Shown here piece by piece: positions 12,990 through 21,931 of a stretch of 64,000 nt of DNA. Made by a program: the position numbers and the translations under genes. Within the stretch, counting starts at the first letter, position 1; each line of letters begins with the position of its first letter. Source of the stretch: JAKAIY01 sp963809385 (GTDB lineage Bacteria > Chloroflexota > Ktedonobacteria > Ktedonobacterales > JADMIN01); the NCBI GenBank assembly GCA_963809385.1, contig CAWEJL010000002.1, positions 1-64,000 of the forward strand, given 5' to 3'. The notes under the pieces were generated by a model, which searched no databases, was not told the DNA's origin, and was given only the letters and a program-made list of their open reading frames with translations.

Positions 12990-13457
12990 ATGACATTCGA
13001 GTTCACCAGCAGCGCGATCCGTGCGAATCATGATTTGCCCACGCGTTTCAGTTGCGATGGCGCGCATATCTCCCCACCGCTTGCGTGGAGCGGGGCGCCA
13101 GAGAATACCGCGATGTTCGCCCTGATCGTTGACGATCCAGATGCGCCCCACGGCGTCTTCACGCACTGGGTGCTCTTCAACATTCCTGGCGACGTCGATC
13201 ACCTGGACGAGAACATCCCGCAAGTAGAGCAGCTTATCAACGGCGCCATTCAGGGGCGCAACGACTTCGGGAAATTCGGCTACGGCGCCCCCTGTCCTCC
13301 GCGGGGTGAGTCGCATCGCTATCGCTTCACCCTCTACGCCCTCGACATATCGCTACGTTTGCACGCGGGCGCTACCAGGCAGCAGACGCTCCAGGCGATG
13401 CAAACGCATGTGCTCGATCAGTCCCAGTTCGTCAGCGCCTACCGACGCCAGCCATAG
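12990..13457 (+). CDS. YbhB/YbcL-family Raf kinase inhibitor-like (PEBP) protein
   Basis: A 155-residue phosphatidylethanolamine-binding-protein fold. Signatures are SPPLAWSGAP, the DPDAPHGVFTHWVLFNIP block that forms the anion-binding pocket, and the GYGAPCPPRGESHRYRF segment. The start at 12990 is preferred because AGGAGGG lies seven bases upstream. Bacterial members are small cytosolic proteins of unknown function; ligand binding at the conserved Asp/His pocket is inferred from the family. Stands alone. Confidence 0.92.
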   Translation: MTFEFTSSAIRANHDLPTRFSCDGAHISPPLAWSGAPENTAMFALIVDDPDAPHGVFTHWVLFNIPGDVDHLDENIPQVEQLINGAIQGRNDFGKFGYGAPCPPRGESHRYRFTLYALDISLRLHAGATRQQTLQAMQTHVLDQSQFVSAYRRQP

Positions 13458-13850
13458 ACGCAGCCATGACGCAGCTGCGCAACCGTTGATAAATCTGGCA
13501 GTCAGTCGCAACGCATATGCCGCAGCCCATGGCAAACCCGTATCGCAGTGAGGCGCGGATGGGGCGTGGGCGGCGCTGGGGCCGCTGGCGACCCCAACAC
13601 CAACGTCGCGGCGTGGGCGTCCACGGCGCCATCCGCCACGGCAGCGGCAACGCGCGATCAGACAACAAGCGTATGCCGGCGTTTGCACAAGCCATGTGCT
13701 GCCCAACATGCAGCAGCAAGCGGCTACGGCGATGGAAGCGGCGCAGGGCGCGAATTGCCCCCAGCAATTGGCATCAATCGCCCATCAAAAACATACAAGC
13801 GGCATCAGGCTTTATTGCCCTGACGCCGCTTGTATTCTGGACGAGATGGG
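13458..13850. other. Gap with no supported gene apart from a terminator
   Basis: Reading frames here are GC-rich shadows, and one overlaps the tRNA gene. The only supported element is the tRNA-Leu terminator hairpin at 13786-13835. Confidence 0.5.
13786..13835 (-). terminator. Terminator of tRNA-Leu
   Basis: Downstream of the tRNA on the minus strand, ATACAAGCGGC pairs with GCCGCTTGTAT, with an inner TCAGG/CCTGA stem, and is followed on that strand by TGTTTTTG. This is a standard intrinsic terminator. Confidence 0.8.
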
Positions 13851-13933
13851 TGCCGGCGAAGGGACTCGAACCCTTAAGCCCGTGAGGGCAGCGGTTTTTG
13901 AGACCGCCGCGTATACCATTCCGCCACGCCGGC
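13851..13933 (-). tRNA. tRNA-Leu (anticodon CAA)
   Basis: The minus-strand cloverleaf has acceptor arm GCCGGCG/CGCCGGC, discriminator A, anticodon loop CTCAAAA (anticodon CAA, reading UUG) within stem GCGGT/ACCGC, a long class-II variable arm and the T-arm GGTTCGAGTCCC. CCA is not encoded (ACCC follows). An intrinsic terminator lies downstream. Confidence 0.95.
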
Positions 13934-14291
13934 TTGCGTGTGCGAAGCATCCGTAGTGTACGCGATAGGAGCGGCGCGCGGCAAGCGGTGGCGAACAAAC
14001 CGCGTGAATGCGCGTTCCTGTGTATAGTACTGACGGGGCGCGAAGAAGGAATGAGGCGGATGAGGTGTGAGCGGGCTACGGGCGCGCGTTCCAGCGTTCA
14101 ATCCCGGTGAAAATCGGGCGGCTGCCCTTGCCGTCCGCTGGCTCCTCGCCTACAATACCTCCATCGCGGGCTAGCGGGCATTTCCCCTGTCACACGCCGC
14201 GCGCACAATACCTATCGCGCGGTAGCGCGCCGCTCTGGCGCTTTTTGTCGCACCCACTGGCTACCGTTGATGACAAAAGAGAAGGAGGCGC
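13934..14291. other. Gap with no supported gene
   Basis: The stretch between tRNA-Leu and the divergent membrane-protein gene should hold promoters for both, but no clear -35/-10 pair was found. The ribosome site AGAAGGAGG for the downstream gene lies at its right end. Confidence 0.5.
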
Positions 14292-16484
14292 GTGTCGCCG
14301 CGAGGTGGCGGGCCTGGCGCTGGCTGGCGCTGGCTGACTACGCCTGAGAACATGCGTATGCGCGACATGCGAGAGAATACAATGATGCACCCACCAAGCG
14401 CCACGGGACGTGGCGAACCATCACAACCAATCCTAAGACGCGGAGTACCATCACAGCCGATTGGCGGGCCACTCTCGCAACCACTCCGCGGATCACTCTC
14501 GCAGCCGCTGCACGGGCCGCTCTCACGGCCAGTAGGCGGGCCACCATCGCAGCGCCGTCTGCAATTGTCGGAGGCGGTCGAGAACCGGATCGAGGCCACC
14601 GCCGCGCGCGACCGGCAGCGTATCTGGTTAGTGAATACGGTCGTCCTGGCGCAGGCGCTGATCACTCTGGCGCTCATCCCCGCTTTCATCATCCCGACGG
14701 TCAGCGCGCCGATGCTGGCGACGCTGGGCGCCGCGCTGGTGGTCTACACCAGCGCCTTTATCATCAACCGCACGCCAGGCAGGCTTTCGCGCGCGATCTA
14801 CACCCTGATTATTGGCGGTGGGCTGGTCACCACGGCGCAGGTGTTTCTGAGCGCGGCGCTGACGCATTCCGGGACACATACGGCGCAAGCGGCGCTCTTC
14901 TTCATTCCCGCCATTATCGAAGCGGGACTATTTCTCTCTCCTGAGCTCACGCTGATCGTGGCGGCGGTGACCGCCGCGCTGACGGCGAGCGCAATATTGC
15001 TGGCGCTGGCGCTGGTGGGTGATTCGGCGACTGAGCTGGGCGGGGCGTATCAGGTGGTTGTATACGCGCTGGGCTTGGAAGCGCTGGTGGGCTACATGTC
15101 GTGGCAGCTCGCGACCTTTATTTACGAGAAGGTCACCGCAGCGCAGACAGTGGAGGACCTGCGCTTCGCCCAGGCGCGACTGGAGGCGCTCCAGCGGCAG
15201 ATGGCCGAGCAGCGGCGGCAACTCCAGCGCGAGGCCGGACTGATCCAGGCGGCGGTTTCAGGCATGCTGAGCCACGAGTATGACGCACGGGTAGAGATCG
15301 AGAATGGCGAGCTGGCGTCGCTGGCTGAGAGCCTCAATCTGCTCTTCGAGCGACTGCGCTCCACGAATGAGTTGGAGCGAAAGGTCCAGCGCATGGAGGC
15401 TGAGGTGGCGCCGCTGGTAGATATCGCGGGCCGCCTGGCAGAGGCAGGCGCGCCAGCCCAGCCAGCGGAAATGGCCTCCACTACGGCGCTCTTCCCGGTC
15501 GGTGTGGCGCTCTCCAACGCGCAGACGGCGCAGGCGCGGCGGCTGGCGCAACTCTTCCAACTCGCGTCAGATGTGGTGGACGCGCTGCGCGATAACCGGC
15601 AGTCGTTGGATGTCGCGACTACAGATTCAGCGGCCGCGCGACGCCAGGCGGGCGAATTAGTGTCGCTGGCCGACACGCTGACCAGCGTCGCGCAGCGCGA
15701 GGTCGAACTGGTCACACAGACGCGGCGGCTGCTGGCGCGCTTGCTGCCACGTGAGCTGACGGAAGGGGTAAAAACCGGCGAGCGCGACCCGCTGTTCAAC
15801 GCCCCAAGCGCCGCTTCAGCGACCACTGGCAATCTCGATGGTCTGGGATTTGACATGGGCCTGCTCAATACGGGGATGACGTCAGAGTATACCGCGCTGC
15901 CACCCACCGATGCGCAGACGGTGGGCATCGCGCCGATGACCGTGCCAATGCCAGCGCTAGACGCTGAAGCGAGCAATCCCGAGCACAAGCCCGCCTCATT
16001 CGCTCCCGGCGAGCTTCCCGGCGAGCTCGTGGACTCCTGGAACTTGCTGCGGCAGTTGCACGCGGCGGTCGCGCAAGAGCAGCGGCATGTGGTGACGATA
16101 GCGCGCGATTTGGGCGTACTGTCACGGCTGGTGCGGCAGACGGAATCGAATGTCGTGAAGGCGCTCCAGACGCTCGACACCGCGCAAATGCAAGCGGAGC
16201 AGGCCCAGGCGCTCTCCGGTGGAACGGGCGTCGATCCGGTGGACGACAGCGCAAGCAGGCAAGGACCACCGAGCACGGCACGCCGCTCGCCATTGCCAAC
16301 GCGCCCGCTGCAGATGGACACCAGATTGAGTGATTCGGGACGGCTGATCCAGCCAGATGCGCCTAACGCGGCGACACCCGCTCCCGGCTCGATTCGCGTG
16401 CAGGACCTGCTAGGCCCAGACAGAGGCCAAATGAGCGGTCCGCTAGACGGAACGCCACCGAACCAGGGTGGTAGCGCGCAATAG
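14292..16484 (+). CDS. Membrane protein with HAMP-like/coiled-coil cytoplasmic region
   Basis: A 730-residue protein. The GTG at 14292 is chosen because AGAAGGAGG sits at ideal spacing. Residues 42-88 hold irregular 8-9-residue repeats built on SQP (PSQPIGG, LSQPLRGS, LSQPLHG). About six hydrophobic helices follow between 112 and 270. Then comes a long charged, heptad-rich region (275-400) resembling the HAMP and signalling helices of sensor proteins, a second helical block (420-500) and a disordered, Pro/Ser-rich tail. There is no kinase, cyclase or methyl-accepting hairpin motif that I can recognise. It may be a sensor scaffold. Monocistronic. Confidence 0.75.
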   Translation: MSPRGGGPGAGWRWLTTPENMRMRDMRENTMMHPPSATGRGEPSQPILRRGVPSQPIGGPLSQPLRGSLSQPLHGPLSRPVGGPPSQRRLQLSEAVENRIEATAARDRQRIWLVNTVVLAQALITLALIPAFIIPTVSAPMLATLGAALVVYTSAFIINRTPGRLSRAIYTLIIGGGLVTTAQVFLSAALTHSGTHTAQAALFFIPAIIEAGLFLSPELTLIVAAVTAALTASAILLALALVGDSATELGGAYQVVVYALGLEALVGYMSWQLATFIYEKVTAAQTVEDLRFAQARLEALQRQMAEQRRQLQREAGLIQAAVSGMLSHEYDARVEIENGELASLAESLNLLFERLRSTNELERKVQRMEAEVAPLVDIAGRLAEAGAPAQPAEMASTTALFPVGVALSNAQTAQARRLAQLFQLASDVVDALRDNRQSLDVATTDSAAARRQAGELVSLADTLTSVAQREVELVTQTRRLLARLLPRELTEGVKTGERDPLFNAPSAASATTGNLDGLGFDMGLLNTGMTSEYTALPPTDAQTVGIAPMTVPMPALDAEASNPEHKPASFAPGELPGELVDSWNLLRQLHAAVAQEQRHVVTIARDLGVLSRLVRQTESNVVKALQTLDTAQMQAEQAQALSGGTGVDPVDDSASRQGPPSTARRSPLPTRPLQMDTRLSDSGRLIQPDAPNAATPAPGSIRVQDLLGPDRGQMSGPLDGTPPNQGGSAQ

Positions 16485-16814
16485 CCGCTGGGACGCCATG
16501 CGCAAGCGTCTGGTCGGCGTAATCCTGTGTCAAGAAAACGACAGGCGCCGCTCCATCCCTCGCGGGTCGCGCCTGTCCCATCCTCCTGATGAGCGCGCGA
16601 CCCGCGAGAAGAGGCGTCGTGCCTCCTCGCCTACCTCCTTGCCCGGCGCGGAGGGTTCCCCAGCGCCCATGTAGAGGCATGGAACGCACCCCAGCGCGCC
16701 GGTTCATCGCCACGGATTTGCCCGTACCGTGTACGACACTCCGAGCATACGGTGTGCGTGTGAAGGTAACGTTAAGCGCAGGTTAGCATCGCGTAAAATT
16801 CAGTTCCAGGGAGA
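16485..16814. other. Convergent intergenic gap
   Basis: This region separates the ends of two convergent genes. It contains imperfect inverted repeats of CGCGGGTCGCG type (about 16560-16610) but no T-tract and no supported frame. Confidence 0.5.
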
Positions 16815-17774
16815 CTACTTCGTCGCGGTGACACCAAACGCGGCGGGCTGACGAGCGATGGCGCGGAACCCAACAGACTCCAGGCGGCGGAGAACGCCAG
16901 TGGTGACGCGCGCGCCGGACTGGCTGGCGGGGTCCCCGATATAGTGAAAGAGCTTGCCGCCGGGCCGCAGGACGCGATAGAGGCGGCGGTACATCTCTTC
17001 CGAATACAGGTCGCCAGCCAGGCTGAGGTAGGGCGGGTCGTGGAGAATGCGGTCGAATCCGCTGGTGGGCAGTTCATTGACGACCTCAAAGGCGTCGCCT
17101 ATCCGCTGGTGGATGTTGGGACGGGTGAACAGCTCACTTGACCAGGGATTGCGGCGGGCGATCTCAATGCCAGTGGGATCTAACTCGATGGTGACGACCT
17201 CATCAGCGGTACGGGCGGCCATCAGCGCGGTGTAGCCGAGTCCTGTCGTGGTGTCGAGGACACGCCCGGCGATGGGAGCCAGCGCGCGTATCTTGGACTG
17301 TGTGTCGGCCCACGGCTCGGTCCCCTTGATGCGATGCATCGAGAAGCCAGAGACGAGCATGGTGGGCGCGCCAGCGGTCGGCATGAGCGAACGCAAGGCG
17401 TTGGTGGTCTCGGAGAAGAGCGCGATGGCTTGCGGGGGACCTTCGCTGCCGACCTCGAAGCACTGGTTGGGCGTCTCGATGATGTGGGAGCATTGGGGCC
17501 AGGAGAGCCGCGAGCCATCCGGGTATTGGACGCCCTCACCATCCATCCTGACGGGAACGGTGGAGAGACCGAGGTCGGCGGACGTCTCTCCTTCCAGCGC
17601 CACGGTCCCGTCTGGCCGGGATTGCCAGGCGGCATGCAGGGGCGCGAGCTGGATGTGGGAAACCACGGTAGGGTATCCCGCTGGAGCGGCGGGACGGGCG
17701 TAGAGCGGGCCGCTCAGCTCGCGCGGGCTGGGCGAGCGGCCATGCGCCGAGCCACGCTGACGATCACCCGACAT
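16815..17774 (-). CDS. SAM-dependent methyltransferase (spermidine-synthase-like fold)
   Basis: A 319-residue protein. After an N-terminal domain with a Cys-containing strand (PQCSHIIETPNQCFEVGS), residues 171-187 form SAM motif I (LDTTTGLGYTALMAA), followed by TIELDP (195-200, acidic ribose ligand) and HDPPYL (245-250). The latter resembles the DPPY motif of N-methyltransferases and the fold of SpeE-like enzymes. The substrate cannot be told from sequence. The ATG lies inside the last 11 bases of the upstream pucR-type gene, so the two are translationally coupled and probably act in one pathway. Confidence 0.85.
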   Translation of the reverse strand: MSGDRQRGSAHGRSPSPRELSGPLYARPAAPAGYPTVVSHIQLAPLHAAWQSRPDGTVALEGETSADLGLSTVPVRMDGEGVQYPDGSRLSWPQCSHIIETPNQCFEVGSEGPPQAIALFSETTNALRSLMPTAGAPTMLVSGFSMHRIKGTEPWADTQSKIRALAPIAGRVLDTTTGLGYTALMAARTADEVVTIELDPTGIEIARRNPWSSELFTRPNIHQRIGDAFEVVNELPTSGFDRILHDPPYLSLAGDLYSEEMYRRLYRVLRPGGKLFHYIGDPASQSGARVTTGVLRRLESVGFRAIARQPAAFGVTATK

Positions 17775-19080
17775 AGGTATCCCGTTCTTCCTGGAGCCGC
17801 ATCACGCGCAGCCCCTTGATGGCGAGTTGGAGCGCGAGGCGCAGCTCGGGGTCATCGAGGTCCTGCCCAAGCAGCTCCTTGGCCTGATTGAGGCGATAGA
17901 GCAGTGAGTTGCGGTGTAGATGCAGCGCCTCAGCGGCGCGAGTGCTATTGCCATTGCAAGAGAAGAACGCCTCCAGCGTTTCGACGAGCGTGTCGCCGTG
18001 GCGCTCGTCGCGCAGAAGCGGCTCAAGGGTGCGGTTGATAAAGGGCTCCAGTTCACCATGCTCGCGCAGCGAGAGCAGGAGGCGGTAGACACCGAGATCG
18101 CTGGGGCGGGCGATGTGGCGCGGGCCAAGGACGATACGGCCCAGCCGCGCGGCGTCGTGCGCCTCGGAGGCGGAGCGACGGATGTGGACAGGCGCGGTGG
18201 CGGGGTCGCCCAGACCACCGGCCCACTCCGGCGCGCGACGGGAGCGGCCATCGCCCGCGGTGCGGGTGATGAGTGTGGCGATACGCTCGATCAACTCCTG
18301 TGAGCCGCGATCGGAGGCGAGCGGCAGCAGCGCCACCACCTGGTCAGGCGGGCGTGTCTGCGCCCAGGCCCCCAGGCCGAGACTGAGGGCGTCAGCGAGC
18401 GCGGTGGTGAGCGCGGGGTCGGGAGTCGCTTCACGCCTGCCGGTCTTCGACGGGGCGGAGAGCTCGACCCAGAAGACGGCGTGCGGCTGGGTGAGGTCAT
18501 AGCCAAGCTGGCTGGCGCGCAGGCGCATCTGGGCTTCTCCGGCGTAGGCGCCGGCGAGCAACGCGTCGAGCGCTTCGCCGCGCAGGCTAGCGCGAATCTG
18601 CGCGGCGTAGGCGTCCACCGGCTCGAGTGGGGAGCCTTGCCGTTCACGGCGCTCCATGATTTGGGCGGTGATGGCGCCGCGCAGGTCGGCGAGGGGGGCA
18701 TGCTGCGGCAGGGCGATAACGGGCAGGCCGAGGGTATCCGCGCGGGCGCGCAACCCGCGCAAGGCGGCAGCCTGTGCGGGCGGGAGCGCGCTGGCGGGGG
18801 TGAGGCCCGCGATGAAGGCGCCTGACGCGCCAAGATCGGCGAGCTGCTCGATGACGGTGGGCAGCGAGACAGGCGCGCCACGATCCGCGAGCGTCTGAAC
18901 CGTGGCCAGCGAAAGGAGGACAACTTCGTCGCGGTGGACATCCTGGAACGCGGGGGGCTGGGCGCGCATGACGCTCGCCCAGCTCACCGCCGCGCCCAGA
19001 CCGCTCTCGCCCGCGATGACCTGCGCGCCCCACTTGGTCAGGCCCAGCAACAACTCGCGTACGGTAACTGGTCCACTCAC
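17764..19080 (-). CDS. PucR-family transcriptional regulator
   Basis: About 438 residues. The N-terminal PucR domain begins VTVRELLLGL and includes FQDVHRDEVVLLS; the middle part resembles the GGDEF-like segment of CdaR/PucR regulators. The C-terminal helix-turn-helix has FFSCNGNSTRAAEALHLHRN, typical of the PucR HTH (usually S.NG..S.TA..L.IHRNTL.YRL). Family members sense purine or other metabolites. The GTG at 19080 (VSGPVTVRELL) is preferred, with GGAGG upstream; a TTG at 19098 is the alternative. The downstream methyltransferase overlaps by 11 bp and is the likely co-regulated partner. Confidence 0.88.
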   Translation of the reverse strand: MSGPVTVRELLLGLTKWGAQVIAGESGLGAAVSWASVMRAQPPAFQDVHRDEVVLLSLATVQTLADRGAPVSLPTVIEQLADLGASGAFIAGLTPASALPPAQAAALRGLRARADTLGLPVIALPQHAPLADLRGAITAQIMERRERQGSPLEPVDAYAAQIRASLRGEALDALLAGAYAGEAQMRLRASQLGYDLTQPHAVFWVELSAPSKTGRREATPDPALTTALADALSLGLGAWAQTRPPDQVVALLPLASDRGSQELIERIATLITRTAGDGRSRRAPEWAGGLGDPATAPVHIRRSASEAHDAARLGRIVLGPRHIARPSDLGVYRLLLSLREHGELEPFINRTLEPLLRDERHGDTLVETLEAFFSCNGNSTRAAEALHLHRNSLLYRLNQAKELLGQDLDDPELRLALQLAIKGLRVMRLQEERDTYVG

Positions 19081-19221
19081 GGGGGTCAGGCCCTCCAAGC
19101 GGCGCCTGAGCGCAGTAGAAACCGGCGGCGGCGCGTCAACACGGAGCGTTTGTGCGCAGGGCAGCGGCTCCGAGCCAGGGAAGCGCCTTAGAGCATGGCG
19201 CGCCAGCCGCCCGGTGGAGAG

Positions 19222-19347
19222 CTAGCGGCGGGGCGCGGCGACGCGCGGCGGGGTCGCGGTGGCGCCACGAGCGGCGCGGGCCTTCTCGTCACGCTTCTTG
19301 ATCTTCTTGAGACGCTTGTGCCAGGCGACACGCTTGGTTTTGTTCAT
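19222..19347 (-). CDS. 41-residue highly basic protein
   Basis: The ATG at 19347 follows GAGGAG and a T-rich spacer. The protein begins MNKTKRVAWHKRLKKIKKR, continues with an Ala/Arg-rich segment and ends PRVAAPRR. About 16 of 41 residues are Lys or Arg. This composition and N-terminus suggest a small RNA-binding or ribosome-associated protein, like other short basic proteins that I recall between housekeeping genes. Function unknown. It lies between the TPR protein and the PucR regulator on the same strand. Confidence 0.7.
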   Translation of the reverse strand: MNKTKRVAWHKRLKKIKKRDEKARAARGATATPPRVAAPRR

Positions 19348-19439
19348 TGTAAAAAAACTCCTCTGAAGTGATCGCTATCGATATGTATCAACGAAGAGAG
19401 GCCACGAGATGGCGCGGAGGTCCGGGGTTGTGTCCCCGA

Positions 19440-20264
19440 TTACTCCTCCGGCTCGATCAGCTCGGCCTCTTCAAGGTCGGTTTCGTGCAAGTCTTCCATC
19501 TCGTCGTCATCGCCGTCGAGATATTCGCCATCCTCGCCGAACTCCTCCTCTTCCTCGCCGTGTCGCACCAAGGTATCCTTGGTATAGGCGCGGGGCATAT
19601 CGCCGCCGCCCTGCGAGGGGAAGCTGACCTTGCCGAACTGGCTAGGATGCTGGAACGACTCACGGATGATGATACGCACCTGATGCGGCTGCAGTTCGGT
19701 GATACCGGCGGCGTACTGATTGCCGCCCTCCATATACTCGATCAGGCGAGTCGCCAGACGCGGCTCGATGCGCCCGATGCGCTCATGGGCGGCGTTGAGC
19801 ACCCAGAGTGCGCCGCCCTCGCGCTGGAGATAGACCTGGTCGCCAGCAGCCAGCAGGACAATCGTCGAGCGGGGGGCAAGGTCGAGTAGATCGGTGAAGC
19901 CAGTCTTGCCAGTCTCCTCGATGAAGAGGCGGGGATCCATCTTCTCGTGCGAGGGTCGCGGCACGGCGGCGTCCTGAGTGAAACTTGCCAGGCGCTCGAG
20001 GTTCTTGCGGGCGATGCTGTTGGTGGAATCGATTCCTAGCGCCTCAGTGTACATCTGGCGCGCTTCGGAGTACAGGCCGATCTCGCTTAGCGCTTTACCC
20101 AGGCGATTGAGCGTGCTGAGGTCACGCGGGAACGCGCCCAGAAGCTGGCGGTTAACAGCTACCGCCTCTTCCCAGCGGCTCTCGAGCGCCAGCTTAATCG
20201 CCTGGTCAGTAAGCTGGCGCTGAATGCGCGCCCGCTCCTCCGGCTGAAATGGGGCCTGGGACAT
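19440..20264 (-). CDS. TPR protein with acidic C-terminal tail
   Basis: A 274-residue protein. Residues about 18-95 form two to three tetratricopeptide-like helical hairpins (LESRWEEAVAVNRQLLGAFP, IGLYSEARQMYTEALGI). The middle domain (about 120-215) is a compact alpha/beta region with GGALWVLNAAHERIGRIEP. The last 40 residues are extremely acidic (EEEEEFGEDGEYLDGDDDE). Such a tail suggests interaction with basic partners, for example ribosomal or nucleoid proteins; this is inference. The gene follows miaB by 110 bp on the same strand. Confidence 0.75.
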   Translation of the reverse strand: MSQAPFQPEERARIQRQLTDQAIKLALESRWEEAVAVNRQLLGAFPRDLSTLNRLGKALSEIGLYSEARQMYTEALGIDSTNSIARKNLERLASFTQDAAVPRPSHEKMDPRLFIEETGKTGFTDLLDLAPRSTIVLLAAGDQVYLQREGGALWVLNAAHERIGRIEPRLATRLIEYMEGGNQYAAGITELQPHQVRIIIRESFQHPSQFGKVSFPSQGGGDMPRAYTKDTLVRHGEEEEEFGEDGEYLDGDDDEMEDLHETDLEEAELIEPEE

Positions 20265-20374
20265 TCCTGCTCTATCCTCCCGCGAGGATGGACGCGCCGC
20301 GCGCTCCTGCCTCCCCGCATGTTACGTGGTGACTGGCGCTGACCGATCATCGCGGCCAGCGCCGAAAAGATATC

Positions 20375-21931
20375 TTACTCCAGAGCGGGCGCTCCCCGCA
20401 ATGACCAGGCCGAGGCATGGTCAATCTTCACGCGCACGAGGTCACCCGGTTGGACACGCGTATGGACGCGGGAAGGAGCCACGACGGCTGCCGCGACGCC
20501 GGAGTGTTGTTCGCGCTCACCTATCGCGCTGGCCTCGCCCTCCGCCTCCGGCTTGATCGCCGGGAAGAAGACCAGCTTGTTGGCGCGATCACGGCCTCGC
20601 CACTGCCATTGCCCGCCAGCGTGCTGGCGCGACTCCACCAGCACCTCTTCAACGCGCCCGACATACGTAGCGTTGATCTCGCGCGAGATACGCTCCTGGA
20701 CTTCCTCGACGGCGTGCAGGCGGGCCTTCTTGACGGCCAGTGGCACATCATCCTCCCACTTGTTGGAGAGTGTGCCAGGGCGGGGCGAGTAGGCGGCCAC
20801 ATGCACCACGTCGAAGCGCACCTCGTCGAGCAGGTCGAGCAGCCGCTGAAACTCCTCATCCGTCTCGCCGCAGAAGCCGACGATCACATCGGTGGAGAGC
20901 GCGACGCCGGGCCACCAGGCGCGCAGCTTGGCGATCAGCTGGCGGTACTCGTCAATCGTGTAGCCCCGGCGCATGCGCGTCAGTACACCATCGTCTCCGT
21001 GCTGCACGGGGATGTTGACGTGTTCGCAGACCTTGGGGAGCGCGGCCATCTGCTGGATGATCTTGTCCGTCATGTGACGCGGGTAGGAGGTCATGAAGCG
21101 GATGCGCTCCAGCCCGTCAATCTCGCTCAGGCGCTCCATCAGGTCACCGAGGTCGCCGGAGCCAGCCGGTAGATCGAGGCCGTAGGCTTCGACGGTCTGG
21201 CCCAACAGCGTCAGCTCGCGGGCGCCCTGGCTGATCAGCATGCGCGCTTCGGTGAGCAGCTCGTCCATCGGGCGGCTGCGCTCCACGCCACGGCGCGAGG
21301 GGACGATGCAATAGGAGCAAACCTTGTTGCAGCCAAGAATCACCGGCAGCCAGGCGGTAGGACCGCGCGTCTGGGCAAGCTGCTCGGCGGCGCCTGGATA
21401 GTGGAGGTCACGCGCCGCGGGACGTGGGGTGATCTGCATCGGTCCGACGGAACGGGGCGGCATGGGCAGCACGGGGAGCGTGCTGGTGAGGCCGGTCACG
21501 GGCGACTCATACAGGTCGCCTATATCGCCCATATCCACGCAGCCCTCGCCCGCCATGGGCGTCCAGCGCTCTTCGAGGAACTCCGGCAGGATGTCGGCGC
21601 TCTCGACCTTGAAAAACAGGTCCACTGCCGGGTAGCGCCGCTTGAGGTCGTCAATCGTGCGCTGGTTGCCAATCATGCAGCCCATCATCGCCACCAGCAA
21701 ATCTTCGCGCTGCTCTTTGGCGTGGCGTAGCAGCGAAAGCTGGCCGTGGGCGCGCTTCTCCGGCTGCTCGCGGACGCTGCACGTATTGAGCACGACGAGG
21801 TTCGCGGCGTCCATCGTCGGCGACTCTTCCCAGCCAAGGCCGTCGAGGATGCTGGCGACGCGCTGCGAGTCGGCCTGGTTCATCTGGCAGCCAACGGTCC
21901 AGATGTGGTATTTGCCCTTAGCGACACTCAT
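20375..21931 (-). CDS. miaB: tRNA-2-methylthio-N6-dimethylallyladenosine synthase
   Basis: A 518-residue radical-SAM methylthiotransferase that modifies i6A37 of tRNAs reading UNN codons. The UPF0004 domain has Cys 15, 51 and 85 for the auxiliary cluster. The radical-SAM cluster is CNKVCSYC (Cys 201, 205, 208), followed by IVPSRRG. A C-terminal TRAM domain is present (VEEVLVESRQHAG, GDLVRVKI). The linker between the first two domains is about 45 residues longer than in typical MiaB. The start overlaps the def stop codon by 4 bp (ATGA), so def and miaB form an operon. Confidence 0.96.
   Translation of the reverse strand: MSVAKGKYHIWTVGCQMNQADSQRVASILDGLGWEESPTMDAANLVVLNTCSVREQPEKRAHGQLSLLRHAKEQREDLLVAMMGCMIGNQRTIDDLKRRYPAVDLFFKVESADILPEFLEERWTPMAGEGCVDMGDIGDLYESPVTGLTSTLPVLPMPPRSVGPMQITPRPAARDLHYPGAAEQLAQTRGPTAWLPVILGCNKVCSYCIVPSRRGVERSRPMDELLTEARMLISQGARELTLLGQTVEAYGLDLPAGSGDLGDLMERLSEIDGLERIRFMTSYPRHMTDKIIQQMAALPKVCEHVNIPVQHGDDGVLTRMRRGYTIDEYRQLIAKLRAWWPGVALSTDVIVGFCGETDEEFQRLLDLLDEVRFDVVHVAAYSPRPGTLSNKWEDDVPLAVKKARLHAVEEVQERISREINATYVGRVEEVLVESRQHAGGQWQWRGRDRANKLVFFPAIKPEAEGEASAIGEREQHSGVAAAVVAPSRVHTRVQPGDLVRVKIDHASAWSLRGAPALE

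Noticed and set aside
13517..13885. A 122-codon plus-strand frame with a CCPTC motif
   Set aside because: It runs through the tRNA-Leu terminator and into the tRNA gene, and the composition is Arg-rich without a domain pattern.
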